Counted from the first letter of the stretch, positions 42,041 to 51,718 are shown. The stretch is 55,388 bases of DNA from Methanoregula sp. (GCA_026394595.1 JAPKXX010000040.1:1-55388); one strand, 5' to 3'. Numbers and translations are program-made. The notes: a model not told the origin generated them from the letters alone.

Positions 42041-43163
42041 GTGGCACGTCATGGAACACACGGCTCATTATCGTATCAGAGAGCTCTCGTTTCAGGCGCA
42101 TATACTCTTTGCCGGTAAGACCCTCCTGCTGGATTGTCATGTCACGGAACATGCAGGGCGATGACATCTTGCAGCACCAGACAAGGCTCCCGAAACAGGT
42201 GTGCTGCCCGGCTTCAAGAGGAGTACCTTGTACAGCATCCATCTTCATTTTGAGAAACTCTTCTTTTGTAACCCCGATCCGTTTGAGGGTCGGGATGAGA
42301 GGGCAGTCCTTCACCGGCATACAGCAGAATGTCAGTGCGCGGATATCACCGCCACGGCACAGCTGCTTGGGGGAATTGTACCATCCCTGTTCATCTGTGT
42401 AACGGGTGATAGCGGCATCAAGCCCGGCAAGGGTCCGCTCGTCTGATCTCCGGGCGAGTGATACAAGATCCGCGCCATGGGAAAACATCTCCTTCATGGT
42501 ATCAAAAGAGTGAATAGAGTTGTTCGCGATGAGCATGAGCGGGCAGCTGTTCCGGATCTGCCGTAATTTTGCAATGCCAAAGTCCATCATGTCAATATGG
42601 AGGATATCTGCACCTGCATTCCAGAGTTTTTTTGCCAGTACCCTGTCATCGGACGCAACACCCGCACGCATCTTCACCGATACCGTACAGCCGGCTTTTT
42701 TGAGGGTTCTTACCACCGCTTCAAGTTCCTTTTGATGGTGAAGGTAATGTTCCCCGCATCCCGCATCAACCATCGGTTTCTGCCGGCAATGGGCATCGAT
42801 CTCATACACGACCGTATCCCCGAGTGTTTCTGCAATGGCACGATAGGAGTCAGGCGAACTGCCCCGGAGGTTCAGGCCAACTACCACCTCGCTTTTCTTC
42901 ATTTTTTGCATCTGGGTGCGGAGTTCTGCAACGGGATCGTCATACAAGAATTCTTTCCGTTCCCCGGTAGCAGCGACGGCCCGTGCTGCCGCCATTGTCT
43001 TTTCATCGATGGAATAGCCCCCGATGAATGCAGCGCCGATATGGGAGGCGCGGGCAAGAACATAATCGGCATCAACGATGCCTGCCATTGAGGCAAGGGC
43101 AATCGGTGTCCTGATGATCCGGTCATTCATGATCAGCCCGAACCGGTCGAAGGATTCCATCAT
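42024..43163 (-). CDS. Methanogenesis marker protein 9
   Basis: The 379-aa protein has a TIM-barrel part (about 1-250) resembling dihydrouridine synthase/dihydroorotate dehydrogenase enzymes (IALASMAGIVDADYVL, VSVKMRAGV, GADILHIDMMDFGIAKL) and the cysteine-rich marker-9 ending CCMPVKDCPLI, then GSLVWCCKMSSPCMFRD. The ten or so cysteines suggest Fe-S clusters. The family is confined to methanogens and related archaea and has no proven reaction. It heads the mm9-citG-DUF447 operon. Confidence 0.9.
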   Translation of the reverse strand: MMESFDRFGLIMNDRIIRTPIALASMAGIVDADYVLARASHIGAAFIGGYSIDEKTMAAARAVAATGERKEFLYDDPVAELRTQMQKMKKSEVVVGLNLRGSSPDSYRAIAETLGDTVVYEIDAHCRQKPMVDAGCGEHYLHHQKELEAVVRTLKKAGCTVSVKMRAGVASDDRVLAKKLWNAGADILHIDMMDFGIAKLRQIRNSCPLMLIANNSIHSFDTMKEMFSHGADLVSLARRSDERTLAGLDAAITRYTDEQGWYNSPKQLCRGGDIRALTFCCMPVKDCPLIPTLKRIGVTKEEFLKMKMDAVQGTPLEAGQHTCFGSLVWCCKMSSPCMFRDMTIQQEGLTGKEYMRLKRELSDTIMSRVFHDVPHDDAG

Positions 43164-43195
43164 GGATTCATATCATTTGATGCACTACAAAGAAA

Positions 43196-43657
43196 TTACT
43201 TTGCTTTCAGGGTTTCGAGGAAATAGCCTTCCCGCGTCCGGCTGAGCGCGATGCAGTTCCGGGCATCATCAAGGCTGATCCCGCGGTTGAGTTTGAAATG
43301 TTCGACGACGGTCGTCCACGGGATAAGGTATGCCTCGTTCGCCTTGCCGGGCCCGTACCGGAACTCGATGGCAAGAAAGCCGACCCGCCCGGTCTTTTTT
43401 AAAAATTCCGTGATTGCATCCACCTGGTGGGTGCCGTTTTTATCGGAATGGAAATGTTGTGAGAAGTAGATCTTTTTATCCAGGATCGACTTGCACTCGA
43501 TGGCAAGGTAATAGGCCGGGTTCAGCGAATCGACCAGTACATCCACGTACTGCGTCGAGAATTTGTGTTGTTTGAGCCGGTAGGCAAAACCCTGAAAATG
43601 GTGGGTTTTGAAAAACCGGTTGAGGCAGTGGACGATCTCCCGTTCGAAGTCGTTCAT
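43196..43657 (-). CDS. PD-(D/E)xK nuclease, Holliday-junction-resolvase-like
   Basis: The 153-aa protein has nuclease motifs in order: Glu in MNDFEREIV, Asp in QYVDVLVDS and the Glu-x-Lys pair in LAIECKS, followed by a helix and basic region. This is the PD-(D/E)xK set of Hjc/RecB-like enzymes. It lacks a clear Hjc sequence signature, so the substrate is not assigned. Its start region is 78 bp from the divergent cfbA gene. The ATG at 43657 is chosen over a TTG at 43684. Confidence 0.7.
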   Translation of the reverse strand: MNDFEREIVHCLNRFFKTHHFQGFAYRLKQHKFSTQYVDVLVDSLNPAYYLAIECKSILDKKIYFSQHFHSDKNGTHQVDAITEFLKKTGRVGFLAIEFRYGPGKANEAYLIPWTTVVEHFKLNRGISLDDARNCIALSRTREGYFLETLKAK

Positions 43658-43735
43658 TATCTGTCTATTTGGCGGCATCCGCAAAAAAATTATTTGGTAA
43701 GAATTTTTAAGGATCCGCGTAATACTATTTGTTAT

Positions 43736-44137
43736 ATGGGTATGAAGGGAATGTTACTCATAGGGCATGGAAGTTCAATGCCCTATAACAAGGACCTGGT
43801 AGAGACCACCGGAAAAATGATTGCATCGCAGGCACGGGATTTTGTCGTGAAATGTGGATTTATGAATATCAATTCCCCGTCTATTAAGGAAGCGCTCGAA
43901 TCATTCCGGCATGATCCAATTGATGTGCTCGTGGTTGTCCCCTTCTTTCTTGCGAAAGGTGTTCATATCGAAAAAGACATTCCCTCCGAGATCGGGTTTG
44001 CGGACGGGCAGAAGAAAGGTACGTTTACCCTTAATGGCAGGTCCATCCCGATCGTTTATGCAGATCCGATCGGGAGTGATCCGCTGCTTGCCGGCCTCAT
44101 GGTCAAAAATGCACAGAAAGCCTTAGAACTCCTCTAA
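43736..44137 (+). CDS. cfbA: Sirohydrochlorin nickelochelatase CfbA
   Basis: The 133-aa protein is the small CbiX type: MLLIGHGSSMPYNKDLVE with the catalytic His, and VVVPFFLAKGVHIEKDIPSEI with the second His. It inserts nickel into sirohydrochlorin, the first step to coenzyme F430, and may also insert cobalt for cobamides. There is no Shine-Dalgarno site; ATG 43742 is an alternative start. It heads cfbA-E-D-B with 7 bp before cfbE. Confidence 0.93.
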   Translation: MGMKGMLLIGHGSSMPYNKDLVETTGKMIASQARDFVVKCGFMNINSPSIKEALESFRHDPIDVLVVVPFFLAKGVHIEKDIPSEIGFADGQKKGTFTLNGRSIPIVYADPIGSDPLLAGLMVKNAQKALELL

Positions 44138-44144
44138 TCTTTTT

Positions 44145-45359
44145 ATGAACGTGCTTGTTCTCGATACCATACATGGTGCTGATGTGATCGGGAAGGAGTT
44201 TGCTGCCCGCGGCGATTGTGTTGATACGGTTGACGTATACAGGAACGGGAGTGCTGTCACTGTCGCGGATGCACTCGCCCGCTCCTATGACCTCGTGGTC
44301 GCCCCGGTCCACCTGGACCCCGATCATTCCCTCCTCCAATCCCGGCACGTCCCGGTGGTCTCGCACCACGAGGCAGTTGGCATGCTCTTAAAAAACCGTG
44401 TACCACAACCAATGGTCGAGATTACCGGGGCGAGAGGAAAGACAACCACTGCGTTTGCTCTTGCGCATATCATGCCGGGGAAAGGAATTCTCCTGACATC
44501 TGCCGGGACATATCAGTACCCGGGGCGGGAACTCCTCACTACAACGAGCATCACACCCGCATCAGTGCTTGCTGCCGCAAAAAAGGCACAGGAAATAAAC
44601 GGCTGGCTGGTTGCAGAAGAGTCACTGGGAGTCTCCGGAGCCGGAACACTTGCAATCGTCACATCGGCAGAGGATTACACCTGTGCTGCCCATAAAAAAA
44701 GTGCCCTCCAGGTAAAACTGGCGTCACTGCAACGCTGCCAGAACGTGCTCCTTGCTCCCCCGCTGGCAGCAACAGCATCTTCCATGATCGAGCTTGGCAG
44801 TATTGCACGGTGCCAGGGCACTACCTGTCACTTGGAATCCGGAGGAAAAAGTCAGGAGTTTACAAACCCGCTGCTCGGGCTTGATGCGTACCGCATCCCC
44901 CTGATGCTTGCAGGGGCAGCTGGCGTCCTGCTCGGCATCGATATAGGGCGTTTCTCCACGTTCCAGCCCATAGCCGGACGACTCTCTGTTGAGCGTGTCG
45001 GAAATGTCGTCATCGTTGACAATGCCAATAGCGGTACAAACCTCGCAACTACTCTCAATGCAGCGCACTATGCACGGACGATCACAGGGTTGAGGGATTT
45101 GACCCTTGTTATCGGTGTGCAGGACAAAGACGGGGCTGTCTGCGAGGGGTTCCCTGATGGAGAGGTTATCCGGGCGATACAGGCAATCTCGCCACAGCAT
45201 GTCGTCCTTGTCGGGGATGTCCTTAGTAACGATGCAGCACTTCATGGCACTGCGCTCGTCAACCCGGTTCGTTCGCCGTCGCTTGTGCAGGGACGGGAAT
45301 CCGCGCTGGGACTGACGGATCACGGGAGCATTGTCCTTGCCGTGAAAACATGGAGGTAA
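44145..45359 (+). CDS. cfbE: Coenzyme F430 synthase CfbE (Mur-ligase-like)
   Basis: The 404-aa protein has a P-loop ITGARGKTTTAFAL (about residues 92-106), AEESLGVSGAG and a C-terminal ligase part with VIVDNANSGTN and GVQDKDG. CfbE is the MurF-like ATP-dependent enzyme that closes the six-membered carbocyclic ring to give F430, the methyl-CoM reductase cofactor. The final codons contain the ribosome-binding site of cfbD. Confidence 0.93.
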   Translation: MNVLVLDTIHGADVIGKEFAARGDCVDTVDVYRNGSAVTVADALARSYDLVVAPVHLDPDHSLLQSRHVPVVSHHEAVGMLLKNRVPQPMVEITGARGKTTTAFALAHIMPGKGILLTSAGTYQYPGRELLTTTSITPASVLAAAKKAQEINGWLVAEESLGVSGAGTLAIVTSAEDYTCAAHKKSALQVKLASLQRCQNVLLAPPLAATASSMIELGSIARCQGTTCHLESGGKSQEFTNPLLGLDAYRIPLMLAGAAGVLLGIDIGRFSTFQPIAGRLSVERVGNVVIVDNANSGTNLATTLNAAHYARTITGLRDLTLVIGVQDKDGAVCEGFPDGEVIRAIQAISPQHVVLVGDVLSNDAALHGTALVNPVRSPSLVQGRESALGLTDHGSIVLAVKTWR

Positions 45360-45361
45360 CA

Positions 45362-46426
45362 ATGAAATACATGCATCCCCGCCCCAGTTCGATTGTCGCC
45401 GCGCTCTACACGGCACGGGATCTCGACGTGGACGTCTCAATCCTCCATGGTCCTTCCGGCTGCTCATTCAAGCATGCACGGCTGCTTGAGGAGGATGGGA
45501 TGCGGGTGCTAACCACATCACTTGCCGATAACGAGTTCATCTTCGGGGGGCAGAAACCCCTTGAGGATGTCCTGCGCTATGCCGAAGAGCACTTCTCTCC
45601 TCACCGTATGGCGGTGATCGGGACCTGTGTTGCAATGATCATCGGTGAGGATCTCACATCAGCCGTTGAGAATACCGGCATTGTGACACCAACCATCGCT
45701 GTCGATATCCATGCGGGATACTCGGAGAATATTGCCGGTGTCCTTGCGACGCTGGAGGCAGCACAGGTGGCAGGATGGATCAGTAATGAAGAACTTGTCC
45801 GTCAGCGGAATCTTATGGAGAAGGCCAATGAAGTGGAACGGTTACGCGGCGCGGCCAGTGCTGCCTATATCGAACCATCGCGTGGCGATCTGAAGCATCT
45901 CGCTGCCAGGCGCCTTATTGAATGTGCACGCAGCGGTCACACGGGTGTCGCGGTCCTGAATGCCAAAAAGGAGACGGCGTACATGTTCTCTGACGAACTG
46001 ATCGCGCTGCACGATGCGTGCCCTGATGCTGATATCACCTATATCGCCAACCTAGCCGATCGGGGGCTCCCCAAGGTTCGGGCGGACGCAAAGAGAATCC
46101 TTGACGAAATGACCGCCCGGAATGTCGATTGTGAAATCATCGGGGCGCTGGATGAATACGGGGCGAATGGCGAGACCCTCGGGCAGCGGATGAGGGAACT
46201 GTCACCATCATTTGCCCTTCTCTGCGGGGTACCTCATGCGATTCCCCCGGAATTTACGCAGGGGATCGAGTGTTTTTCTGTGACCAACGGGCCCCGGCAG
46301 GTGGAGCCGCTCCGTGCGATCGGGCACCGGCATGTGATTGTCGAGATTGACCTCCACCCCAAAACGCTCGGCGTCAGGGAAATTGTGGAGAGCGAGTTTG
46401 GTGCCGTCCTCCGGAGCCTTGCATGA
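45362..46426 (+). CDS. cfbD: Ni-sirohydrochlorin a,c-diamide reductive cyclase, catalytic subunit CfbD
   Basis: The 354-aa protein is NifD-like: HGPSGCSFKHARLL, FGGQKPLEDVL and VIGTCVAMIIGED, with cysteines for a [4Fe-4S] cluster. With the NifH-like CfbC it reduces and cyclises the nickel tetrapyrrole with ATP. GGAGGTAACA places the start at 45362; an ATG at 45350 would overlap cfbE. cfbC is not adjacent, so it must lie elsewhere. Confidence 0.93.
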   Translation: MKYMHPRPSSIVAALYTARDLDVDVSILHGPSGCSFKHARLLEEDGMRVLTTSLADNEFIFGGQKPLEDVLRYAEEHFSPHRMAVIGTCVAMIIGEDLTSAVENTGIVTPTIAVDIHAGYSENIAGVLATLEAAQVAGWISNEELVRQRNLMEKANEVERLRGAASAAYIEPSRGDLKHLAARRLIECARSGHTGVAVLNAKKETAYMFSDELIALHDACPDADITYIANLADRGLPKVRADAKRILDEMTARNVDCEIIGALDEYGANGETLGQRMRELSPSFALLCGVPHAIPPEFTQGIECFSVTNGPRQVEPLRAIGHRHVIVEIDLHPKTLGVREIVESEFGAVLRSLA

Positions 46427-47799
46427 AGGCGCTCCTCATCACCGGCGACCGTTCGGGAAGCGGAAAGACGAGTATCACCCTTGCCCTTGCTGCGCTCCTT
46501 TCAAAAAATAATTGTGTGCAGACCTTCAAGGTGGGAATGGACTATATTGACCCGTCCTACCTTGCGGCTGTGTCAGGGCGCCCGTGCCGGAATCTCGACA
46601 GTTTTACCATGAGCGACCACCAGATACGCCAAATCTTTGATTATGGATGCCGTGGCGCTGACATTGCGCTTGTGGAAGGGGTTCGGGGGCTTTTTGAGGG
46701 AGCAGAGGCTCTTACCGACGTCGGCAGTACCGCATCGATCGCAAAAACCCTTTCCCTCCCGGTTGTCCTTGTTGTGTCAGCCCAGAGCATCACCCGCAGT
46801 GCAGCGGCGATTGTCAGCGGGTTTGCGGCGTTTGATCCTGGTATCACTATTGCCGGCGTCATCCTCAATAATGTGAAAGGGGGTTCCCATACAAAAAAAG
46901 CCTCAACCGCAATCGAACACTACTGCAACGTCCCGGTGATCGGTGCCATACCCCGCATGGAGGGGATGCACCTGACCATGCGGCACCTCGGGCTTGTCCC
47001 GTACCGTGAAGGGTCAGCGCATGGCGACTTTGATGCACGGATTGCAGCGATCACGGACATTGTTGGCAACTATGTTGACCTTGACCGGTTGCAGTCACTG
47101 ATGAAGGATATCAAATCCCCGTCAGTGAAAAAAACTCCCTTTGACAAGAACCCCTCACGGGATGTGCGGGTTGGCGTTGCGCTTGATGAAGCATTCAACT
47201 TTTATTATGCGGATCTCTTTGATATTCTCCCAGCGCTGGGTGCAGATGTCGTCCCATTCAGCCCCATCCATGACCGGCTTCCGGAAACCGATGGCTATAT
47301 TTTTGGTGGCGGGTACCCGGAACTCTTTGTACAAGGCCTTGAATCAAATGAATCCATGAGGGAAGCGGTGCGGGATGTATCACGCAATGGCCTTCCGGTA
47401 TATGCGGAATGCGGGGGGCTCATGTACCTCACCGAGCGGATGACCCTGAAGAAAGGCTGGCAGGGATCAGAGCGCACTTTTTCGTTTGAGATGTGCGGGG
47501 TATTTTGTGGAGAGACGCAGATGCCGGCACAACGGGTGGTCAGTTATGTTAAGGGTACGAGCAGTGCAGGTTGCCCGATGGGTCCTGCCTCGTTTCGGGG
47601 GCACGAGTTCCATTATTCTGATGTTACGCTGGACCCATCCACAAGGTATGCCTACCGTCTCTCCCGAGGAATCGGGATACGGGACAACCTTGATGGTGCG
47701 GTGACGAACCGGACCCTCGGGAGCTATACCCATCTCCACCCGGTCGCAAGCCTTGGGATGATGAAGAATTTTATAGAGAACTGTCGGAAAAAGAATTGA
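46423..47799 (+). CDS. cfbB: Ni-sirohydrochlorin a,c-diamide synthase CfbB (CbiA family)
   Basis: The 458-aa protein has an N-terminal P-loop GDRSGSGKTSITLAL, VEGVRGLFEG and the C-terminal glutamine amidotransferase triad part YAECGGLMYLTE plus GHEFHYS. It amidates the a and c acetates of Ni-sirohydrochlorin (or cobyrinate) using glutamine and ATP. It overlaps cfbD by 4 bp. Length is typical. Confidence 0.93.
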   Translation: MKALLITGDRSGSGKTSITLALAALLSKNNCVQTFKVGMDYIDPSYLAAVSGRPCRNLDSFTMSDHQIRQIFDYGCRGADIALVEGVRGLFEGAEALTDVGSTASIAKTLSLPVVLVVSAQSITRSAAAIVSGFAAFDPGITIAGVILNNVKGGSHTKKASTAIEHYCNVPVIGAIPRMEGMHLTMRHLGLVPYREGSAHGDFDARIAAITDIVGNYVDLDRLQSLMKDIKSPSVKKTPFDKNPSRDVRVGVALDEAFNFYYADLFDILPALGADVVPFSPIHDRLPETDGYIFGGGYPELFVQGLESNESMREAVRDVSRNGLPVYAECGGLMYLTERMTLKKGWQGSERTFSFEMCGVFCGETQMPAQRVVSYVKGTSSAGCPMGPASFRGHEFHYSDVTLDPSTRYAYRLSRGIGIRDNLDGAVTNRTLGSYTHLHPVASLGMMKNFIENCRKKN

Positions 47800-47809
47800 A
47801 ACCCGCTGT

Positions 47810-47828
47810 ATTCCAATTAATGTGGAAT
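47810..47828 (+). terminator. Short hairpin after cfbB
   Basis: ATTCCA (47810-47815) and TGGAAT (47823-47828) form a 6-bp stem with a 7-base loop just after the cfbB stop. An AT-rich stretch with CTTTTTAATC follows at about 47864. It may help end the cfb transcript, but archaeal termination mainly depends on U-tracts and FttA, so this is weak. Confidence 0.3.
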
Positions 47829-47928
47829 TCGATCATCTCCAAATAAAAATATGATTGCGCTGACTTTTTAATCATAAAATTGTCAATCAAAGAAAACTAC
47901 AAAACAACAAACACCCCACTTGTAATCT

Positions 47929-48807
47929 ATGATAATATACATCGATGGGAAATACCTCCCCGCGGATCAGGCAAAGATCTCGGTGTTTGACCATGGGTTC
48001 CTGTACGGTGACGGGGTCTTTGAGGGGATCCGGGCTTACAACGGCAGGGTGTTCCGGTTAAAGGAGCACCTTGACCGGATGTATGATTCAGCAAAGACAA
48101 TCGATCTGCACCCGCCGCTTTCAAAGGAAGAGCTCACGGAAGTCATCTGTGAGCTGCTGCGAAAGAACAAGTTGGACAACGCCTACATCCGACCGATCAT
48201 CAGCAGGGGTGTCGGAGACCTCGGGCTCGACCCCCGCAAGTGCCCGAAACCCTCGGTGATCGTGATCGCGACCAGCTGGGACGCGATGTACGGCGACCTG
48301 TATGACAAGGGGCTCAAGGCAATCACGGTCTCAGTACGGCGGAACCCGGCAGAAGCGCTTCCCCCGAATGTAAAGAGCCTCAATTACCTCAACAACATCC
48401 TTGCGAAGATCGAGGCAAATTACAAGGGTGGCGACGAGGCGATCTTCTTTGATACCAACGGGTATGTTTCCGAAGGGTCCGGTGACAACCTGTATGTTGT
48501 GAAGAACGGCGAGATCCTCACCCCGCCAACGCTCAACAACCTGCGTGGCGTCACACGGATGGTGCTCATCGAGATTGCCCGGTCGCTGGGGATCACGGTA
48601 AAGGAGCAGAACCTCGGGTATTTCGACCTCTACGCGGCAGACGAAGTGATCTGCACCGGTACCGCTGCCGAGGTTGCACCCATCACGTGGATCGATGGCA
48701 GGGTCATTGGCAGTGGAAAGCCCGGGCCGGTCACCCGGCAGCTGATGGCGGCGTTCAAGACTGTCACGGAAAATGAAGGCACTCCCATCCATAAAAAATT
48801 AAAATAA
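47929..48807 (+). CDS. ilvE: Branched-chain amino acid aminotransferase
   Basis: The 292-aa PLP class IV enzyme shows [36 protein letters not shown], the PLP Lys in [17 protein letters not shown] and [10 protein letters not shown]. It transfers the amino group to the keto acids of valine, leucine and isoleucine. An AT-rich region with TTTTTAATCATAAA lies about 60 bp upstream, a probable promoter. Length and motifs are complete. Confidence 0.95.
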   Translation: MIIYIDGKYLPADQAKISVFDHGFLYGDGVFEGIRAYNGRVFRLKEHLDRMYDSAKTIDLHPPLSKEELTEVICELLRKNKLDNAYIRPIISRGVGDLGLDPRKCPKPSVIVIATSWDAMYGDLYDKGLKAITVSVRRNPAEALPPNVKSLNYLNNILAKIEANYKGGDEAIFFDTNGYVSEGSGDNLYVVKNGEILTPPTLNNLRGVTRMVLIEIARSLGITVKEQNLGYFDLYAADEVICTGTAAEVAPITWIDGRVIGSGKPGPVTRQLMAAFKTVTENEGTPIHKKLK

Positions 48808-48842
48808 TTTTTTTTATCAAAGACCAGAGTTACCCTCTGGTC
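48808..48842 (+). terminator. T-tract and 8-bp hairpin after ilvE
   Basis: The ilvE stop is followed by ATTTTTTTTATC and then the inverted pair GACCAGAG (48822-48829) and CTCTGGTC (48835-48842) with a five-base loop. The T-tract comes before the hairpin, as suits FttA/U-tract termination better than a bacterial-type terminator. The rest of the stretch to the tRNA holds no gene. Confidence 0.5.
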
Positions 48843-48970
48843 TTCTCAATATTGCTTTACCCACTTCTTCCTGAGCTGACGTTTTGTCATGCCACAAGGT
48901 CAGCAATGCCGTTTAAGCAATATTCTCCCAAATCTTTTTATTCGGTGCAATGCAATTAGTTAAAACGTCT

Positions 48971-49045
48971 GCTGCTATAGTGTAGACCGGCCAATCATGC
49001 GGGCCTTTCACGCCCGCGACTGGGGTTCAAATCCCCATAGCAGCA
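48971..49045 (+). tRNA. tRNA-Glu (anticodon UUC)
   Basis: The 75-nt gene has acceptor arms GCTGCTA and TAGCAGC with discriminator A, anticodon stem-loop CGGGC-CTTTCAC-GCCCG (anticodon TTC), and T-arm TGGGG-TTCAAAT-CCCCA. CCA is not encoded. CTTTTTATTCGG about 35 bp upstream resembles a TATA element. Glutamate identity follows from the anticodon. Confidence 0.95.
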
Positions 49046-49239
49046 CTCTTATGGCTGGATGAAATTCCGGTATGGATTTTTTTACTATTCTCCCGTCCCC
49101 CTCCTGTTAAAAATTAGGCTGACCGTTCGTTTGGTTAATGGGGTCTTCTTAAAATATCCAAAAAATTTACCCTCTGCCTGAAATAACAAGAGAATACTAT
49201 TGATCAAATGCCATATATTTTCCAGCCATCAGGATTTTT

Positions 49240-49866
49240 ATGACCGATTCTCGCTCCGCCTGGGATCAGGACTATATATCACGCGGTCGCTTGTGGGGAG
49301 GAAACCCTGCCCTCCTGCCCGATGTAGTGGCAGGGGCTTCTGTCCTTGAGCTTGGGAGTGGCAGCGGCAAGACGCTTCATGCACTTATGAACCGCTCCTG
49401 TGATATTACTGCAATTGATTTTTCAAAAAAAGCAGCGGAGATGAGCTATCGGATCATCACCAAGTATCATGCAGGAGACGCCCTTGTTGCCGATGCACGC
49501 GGACTTCCCTTTGTCAACGATGCTTTTGGCGTTGTTGTTGCCAGTCATGTAATCGGCCATATGCAATACGACGATCGTGTGACAATAGTCTCCGAGGCTG
49601 CACGTGTCCTGCAACCGGACGGGCGCCTGTTTTTTGTGGAATTCTCCGTTGATGATATGCGCAACGGGACCGGAAGGGAGGTGGAAAATGCCACGTTCCA
49701 GCGGGGGAAGGGCATTATCACCCATTACTTTACTGAACCCGAGGTTGAGGCACTTTTTTCCATGCTCAGAAAAGAATCCGTCTTTTCCCGGCACTGGAAG
49801 ATGAGGGTGCGTGGCAGGGATCTCCTGCGTGCTGAAATTGGCGGTATATTCTCCAAATCCTGGTGA
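49240..49866 (+). CDS. SAM-dependent methyltransferase (class I)
   Basis: The 208-aa protein has motif I VLELGSGSGKTLHAL (about 32-46), ITAIDFSKKAAEMS, DARGLPFVNDAFGVVVASHV and RVLQPDGRLFFVEF, the standard Rossmann methyltransferase order. The N-terminal WDQDYISRGRLWGG is shared with small-molecule methyltransferases of archaea. Substrate unknown. It stands alone between tRNA-Glu and the PEGA gene. Confidence 0.88.
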   Translation: MTDSRSAWDQDYISRGRLWGGNPALLPDVVAGASVLELGSGSGKTLHALMNRSCDITAIDFSKKAAEMSYRIITKYHAGDALVADARGLPFVNDAFGVVVASHVIGHMQYDDRVTIVSEAARVLQPDGRLFFVEFSVDDMRNGTGREVENATFQRGKGIITHYFTEPEVEALFSMLRKESVFSRHWKMRVRGRDLLRAEIGGIFSKSW

Positions 49867-49952
49867 ATAAAAAGTAAGAAAGGTTACCTGTTGTTTTCCC
49901 GTTAATGGATTATACCGGATGTAACAGACACTACAGGATTTTTTCCGGCTGG

Positions 49953-50816
49953 TTATTGTCGCATCTTCCGCAGCACTGCAAACCCTGCCAGTGCACACCC
50001 GGTGATGACCGCCCCGAACCCCGGCAGCCCCATGGGCAGCATCCTTCCTGAAAGCGGTGTCGGGGTCGGGTACGACAGTGTGAAGGTAAGGTGTGTTGTT
50101 TCGCCGGAAATGACCGTCAGGTTTTGTGTTATTGGATAATAGCCGTCCCGTTCGAGAGTCAGGGTGTGCTGGCCGGGGGTAATGTCGGGAAAAAACCCGG
50201 GAGTTTCGCCGGCATAGTACGAATCGATAAACACCCGTGCCTTGTCCGGTGTTGAGTTCACCATGACAGCACCGTTCCTGGGAGTCTTGCCCTGCCCGGT
50301 CCCGTCACTCTCATTCATAACCGTATGGGAAAGCGACGGCAGGGTGGAGCTGTCGAGAAATTCACGGACATACCCGTCAGGAAATGTTACTCTTGAAACC
50401 TGCGGGGAAAAATCCGCTGATATCATATAATTGAGCGCGGAATTTTTTAACGCAATCTCGGCTTTTTTAAAGTCCAAAGATGCTGTCAGGTATTCTGTCC
50501 CATTCCCAGCGTCATTCACCTGGGCGAATTTTCGCAGGAGAAGGGTTGCGCCCGACCGGTCAAACGAGATCACATCCGGAGGCTCTGAGCTGGTTGAAAG
50601 ACCTTTCTTCAATTCACCCTCAAGCATCGGGAGGGGGATCGCATTCTCAATAACCCCTTCCAGTGAATACTGGAACACTGCAGTCGCGTCACCGTCCTTA
50701 TTGACCGTGATATCGAGTGACCGGGCGGTGAATGCAAGAACAGGCGGGATACACACCAGTACAACACATATGAATAAAATCCCGGTTTTTACCATTAGCC
50801 CGCTACAACACGACAT
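49953..50816 (-). CDS. Exported PEGA-domain protein with C-terminal anchor
   Basis: The 287-aa protein has a signal peptide (LMVKTGILFICVVLVCIP), a beta-rich domain (about 30-185), a PEGA domain (about 195-255; ARVFIDSYYAGETPG and GQHTLTLERDGYYP) and a C-terminal helix ending RKMRQ. PEGA domains occur in surface proteins of many archaea. ATG 50816 is well supported by AAGGAGAAAGGG; the longer frame from 50981 is rejected. Confidence 0.85.
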   Translation of the reverse strand: MSCCSGLMVKTGILFICVVLVCIPPVLAFTARSLDITVNKDGDATAVFQYSLEGVIENAIPLPMLEGELKKGLSTSSEPPDVISFDRSGATLLLRKFAQVNDAGNGTEYLTASLDFKKAEIALKNSALNYMISADFSPQVSRVTFPDGYVREFLDSSTLPSLSHTVMNESDGTGQGKTPRNGAVMVNSTPDKARVFIDSYYAGETPGFFPDITPGQHTLTLERDGYYPITQNLTVISGETTHLTFTLSYPTPTPLSGRMLPMGLPGFGAVITGCALAGFAVLRKMRQ

Positions 50817-50995
50817 CCCTTTCTCCTTATGAAAATTCTCCGGGCAATTCTCACCCGGCTGATCCGGATTGTCCTGATACAGGGTAAGGTAGAACCATTG
50901 AACATGTAAAAATATTCTTTTTATCACACGATGGAACGTTACACTCCTCTCATCCTCAGGTTCATATAGACATCCCTCCAACCTTGTTGGCAGAC

Positions 50996-51652
50996 ATGCT
51001 CATGGCAATCATCGACCTTTTTATTAATATTGATCAGCACCTTCCCACGATTATCCACCAATACGGGATCTGGACCTATCTCATCCTTTTCATCATCATT
51101 TTTTTAGAGACCGGGGCCGTCGTGACACCGTTCCTTCCCGGGGACTCTCTGCTTTTTGTAGCAGGTGTGGTTGCGGCAAGCGGCCTGCTGGACCTTCACT
51201 GGCTCTTTATCGCGTTCATCCTGGGTGCAGTCCTCGGTGATACGGTGAACTACTGGATCGGCAACTATGTCGGGTTGCGTGTCCTCCAGTGCAGGTTTCC
51301 CAATATCGTGAGAAAAGAGTATATTGACCGCACGTACGGGTTTTATGAACGGTATGGCGGGATGACGATCTTTGTCGCCCGTTTTGTGCCGCTCGTGCGG
51401 ACGTTTGCACCATTTCTCGCGGGAGTCGGCTCGATGGAGTACCGGAGGTTCCTTGCCTATAATGTGCTGGGGGGTGTTGTCTGGTCGATCGGGGTTGTCC
51501 TTGCCGGCTATTTCTTTGGAACCATCCCAATCGTCAGGCAGAACCTTAACCTCCTGATCTACCTCGTAATACTCGTCACAGCTGCGACTGTCATTGTCAT
51601 TATTGCAGGGCTTATCTCCTCATACCGGAACCGCCCGCCGAAATGCGAATGA
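50996..51652 (+). CDS. DedA-family membrane protein
   Basis: The 218-aa protein has the DedA signature: ETGAVVTPFLPGDSLLFVAG, FILGAVLGDTVNYWIGNYVG, RYGGMTIFVARFVPLVRTFAPFLAG and an N-terminal amphipathic helix plus 5-6 membrane segments. DedA proteins are thought to move lipids or couple to the proton gradient. ATG 50996 or 51002 is the start. The gene is divergent from the PEGA gene with about 180 bp between. Confidence 0.9.
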   Translation: MLMAIIDLFINIDQHLPTIIHQYGIWTYLILFIIIFLETGAVVTPFLPGDSLLFVAGVVAASGLLDLHWLFIAFILGAVLGDTVNYWIGNYVGLRVLQCRFPNIVRKEYIDRTYGFYERYGGMTIFVARFVPLVRTFAPFLAGVGSMEYRRFLAYNVLGGVVWSIGVVLAGYFFGTIPIVRQNLNLLIYLVILVTAATVIVIIAGLISSYRNRPPKCE

Positions 51653-51718
51653 GCAGGATACAGGATCAAAAGCATCCGGCACTCATAATGATCTTTTTAA
51701 AAAAGGGTGAAAAAGGGA

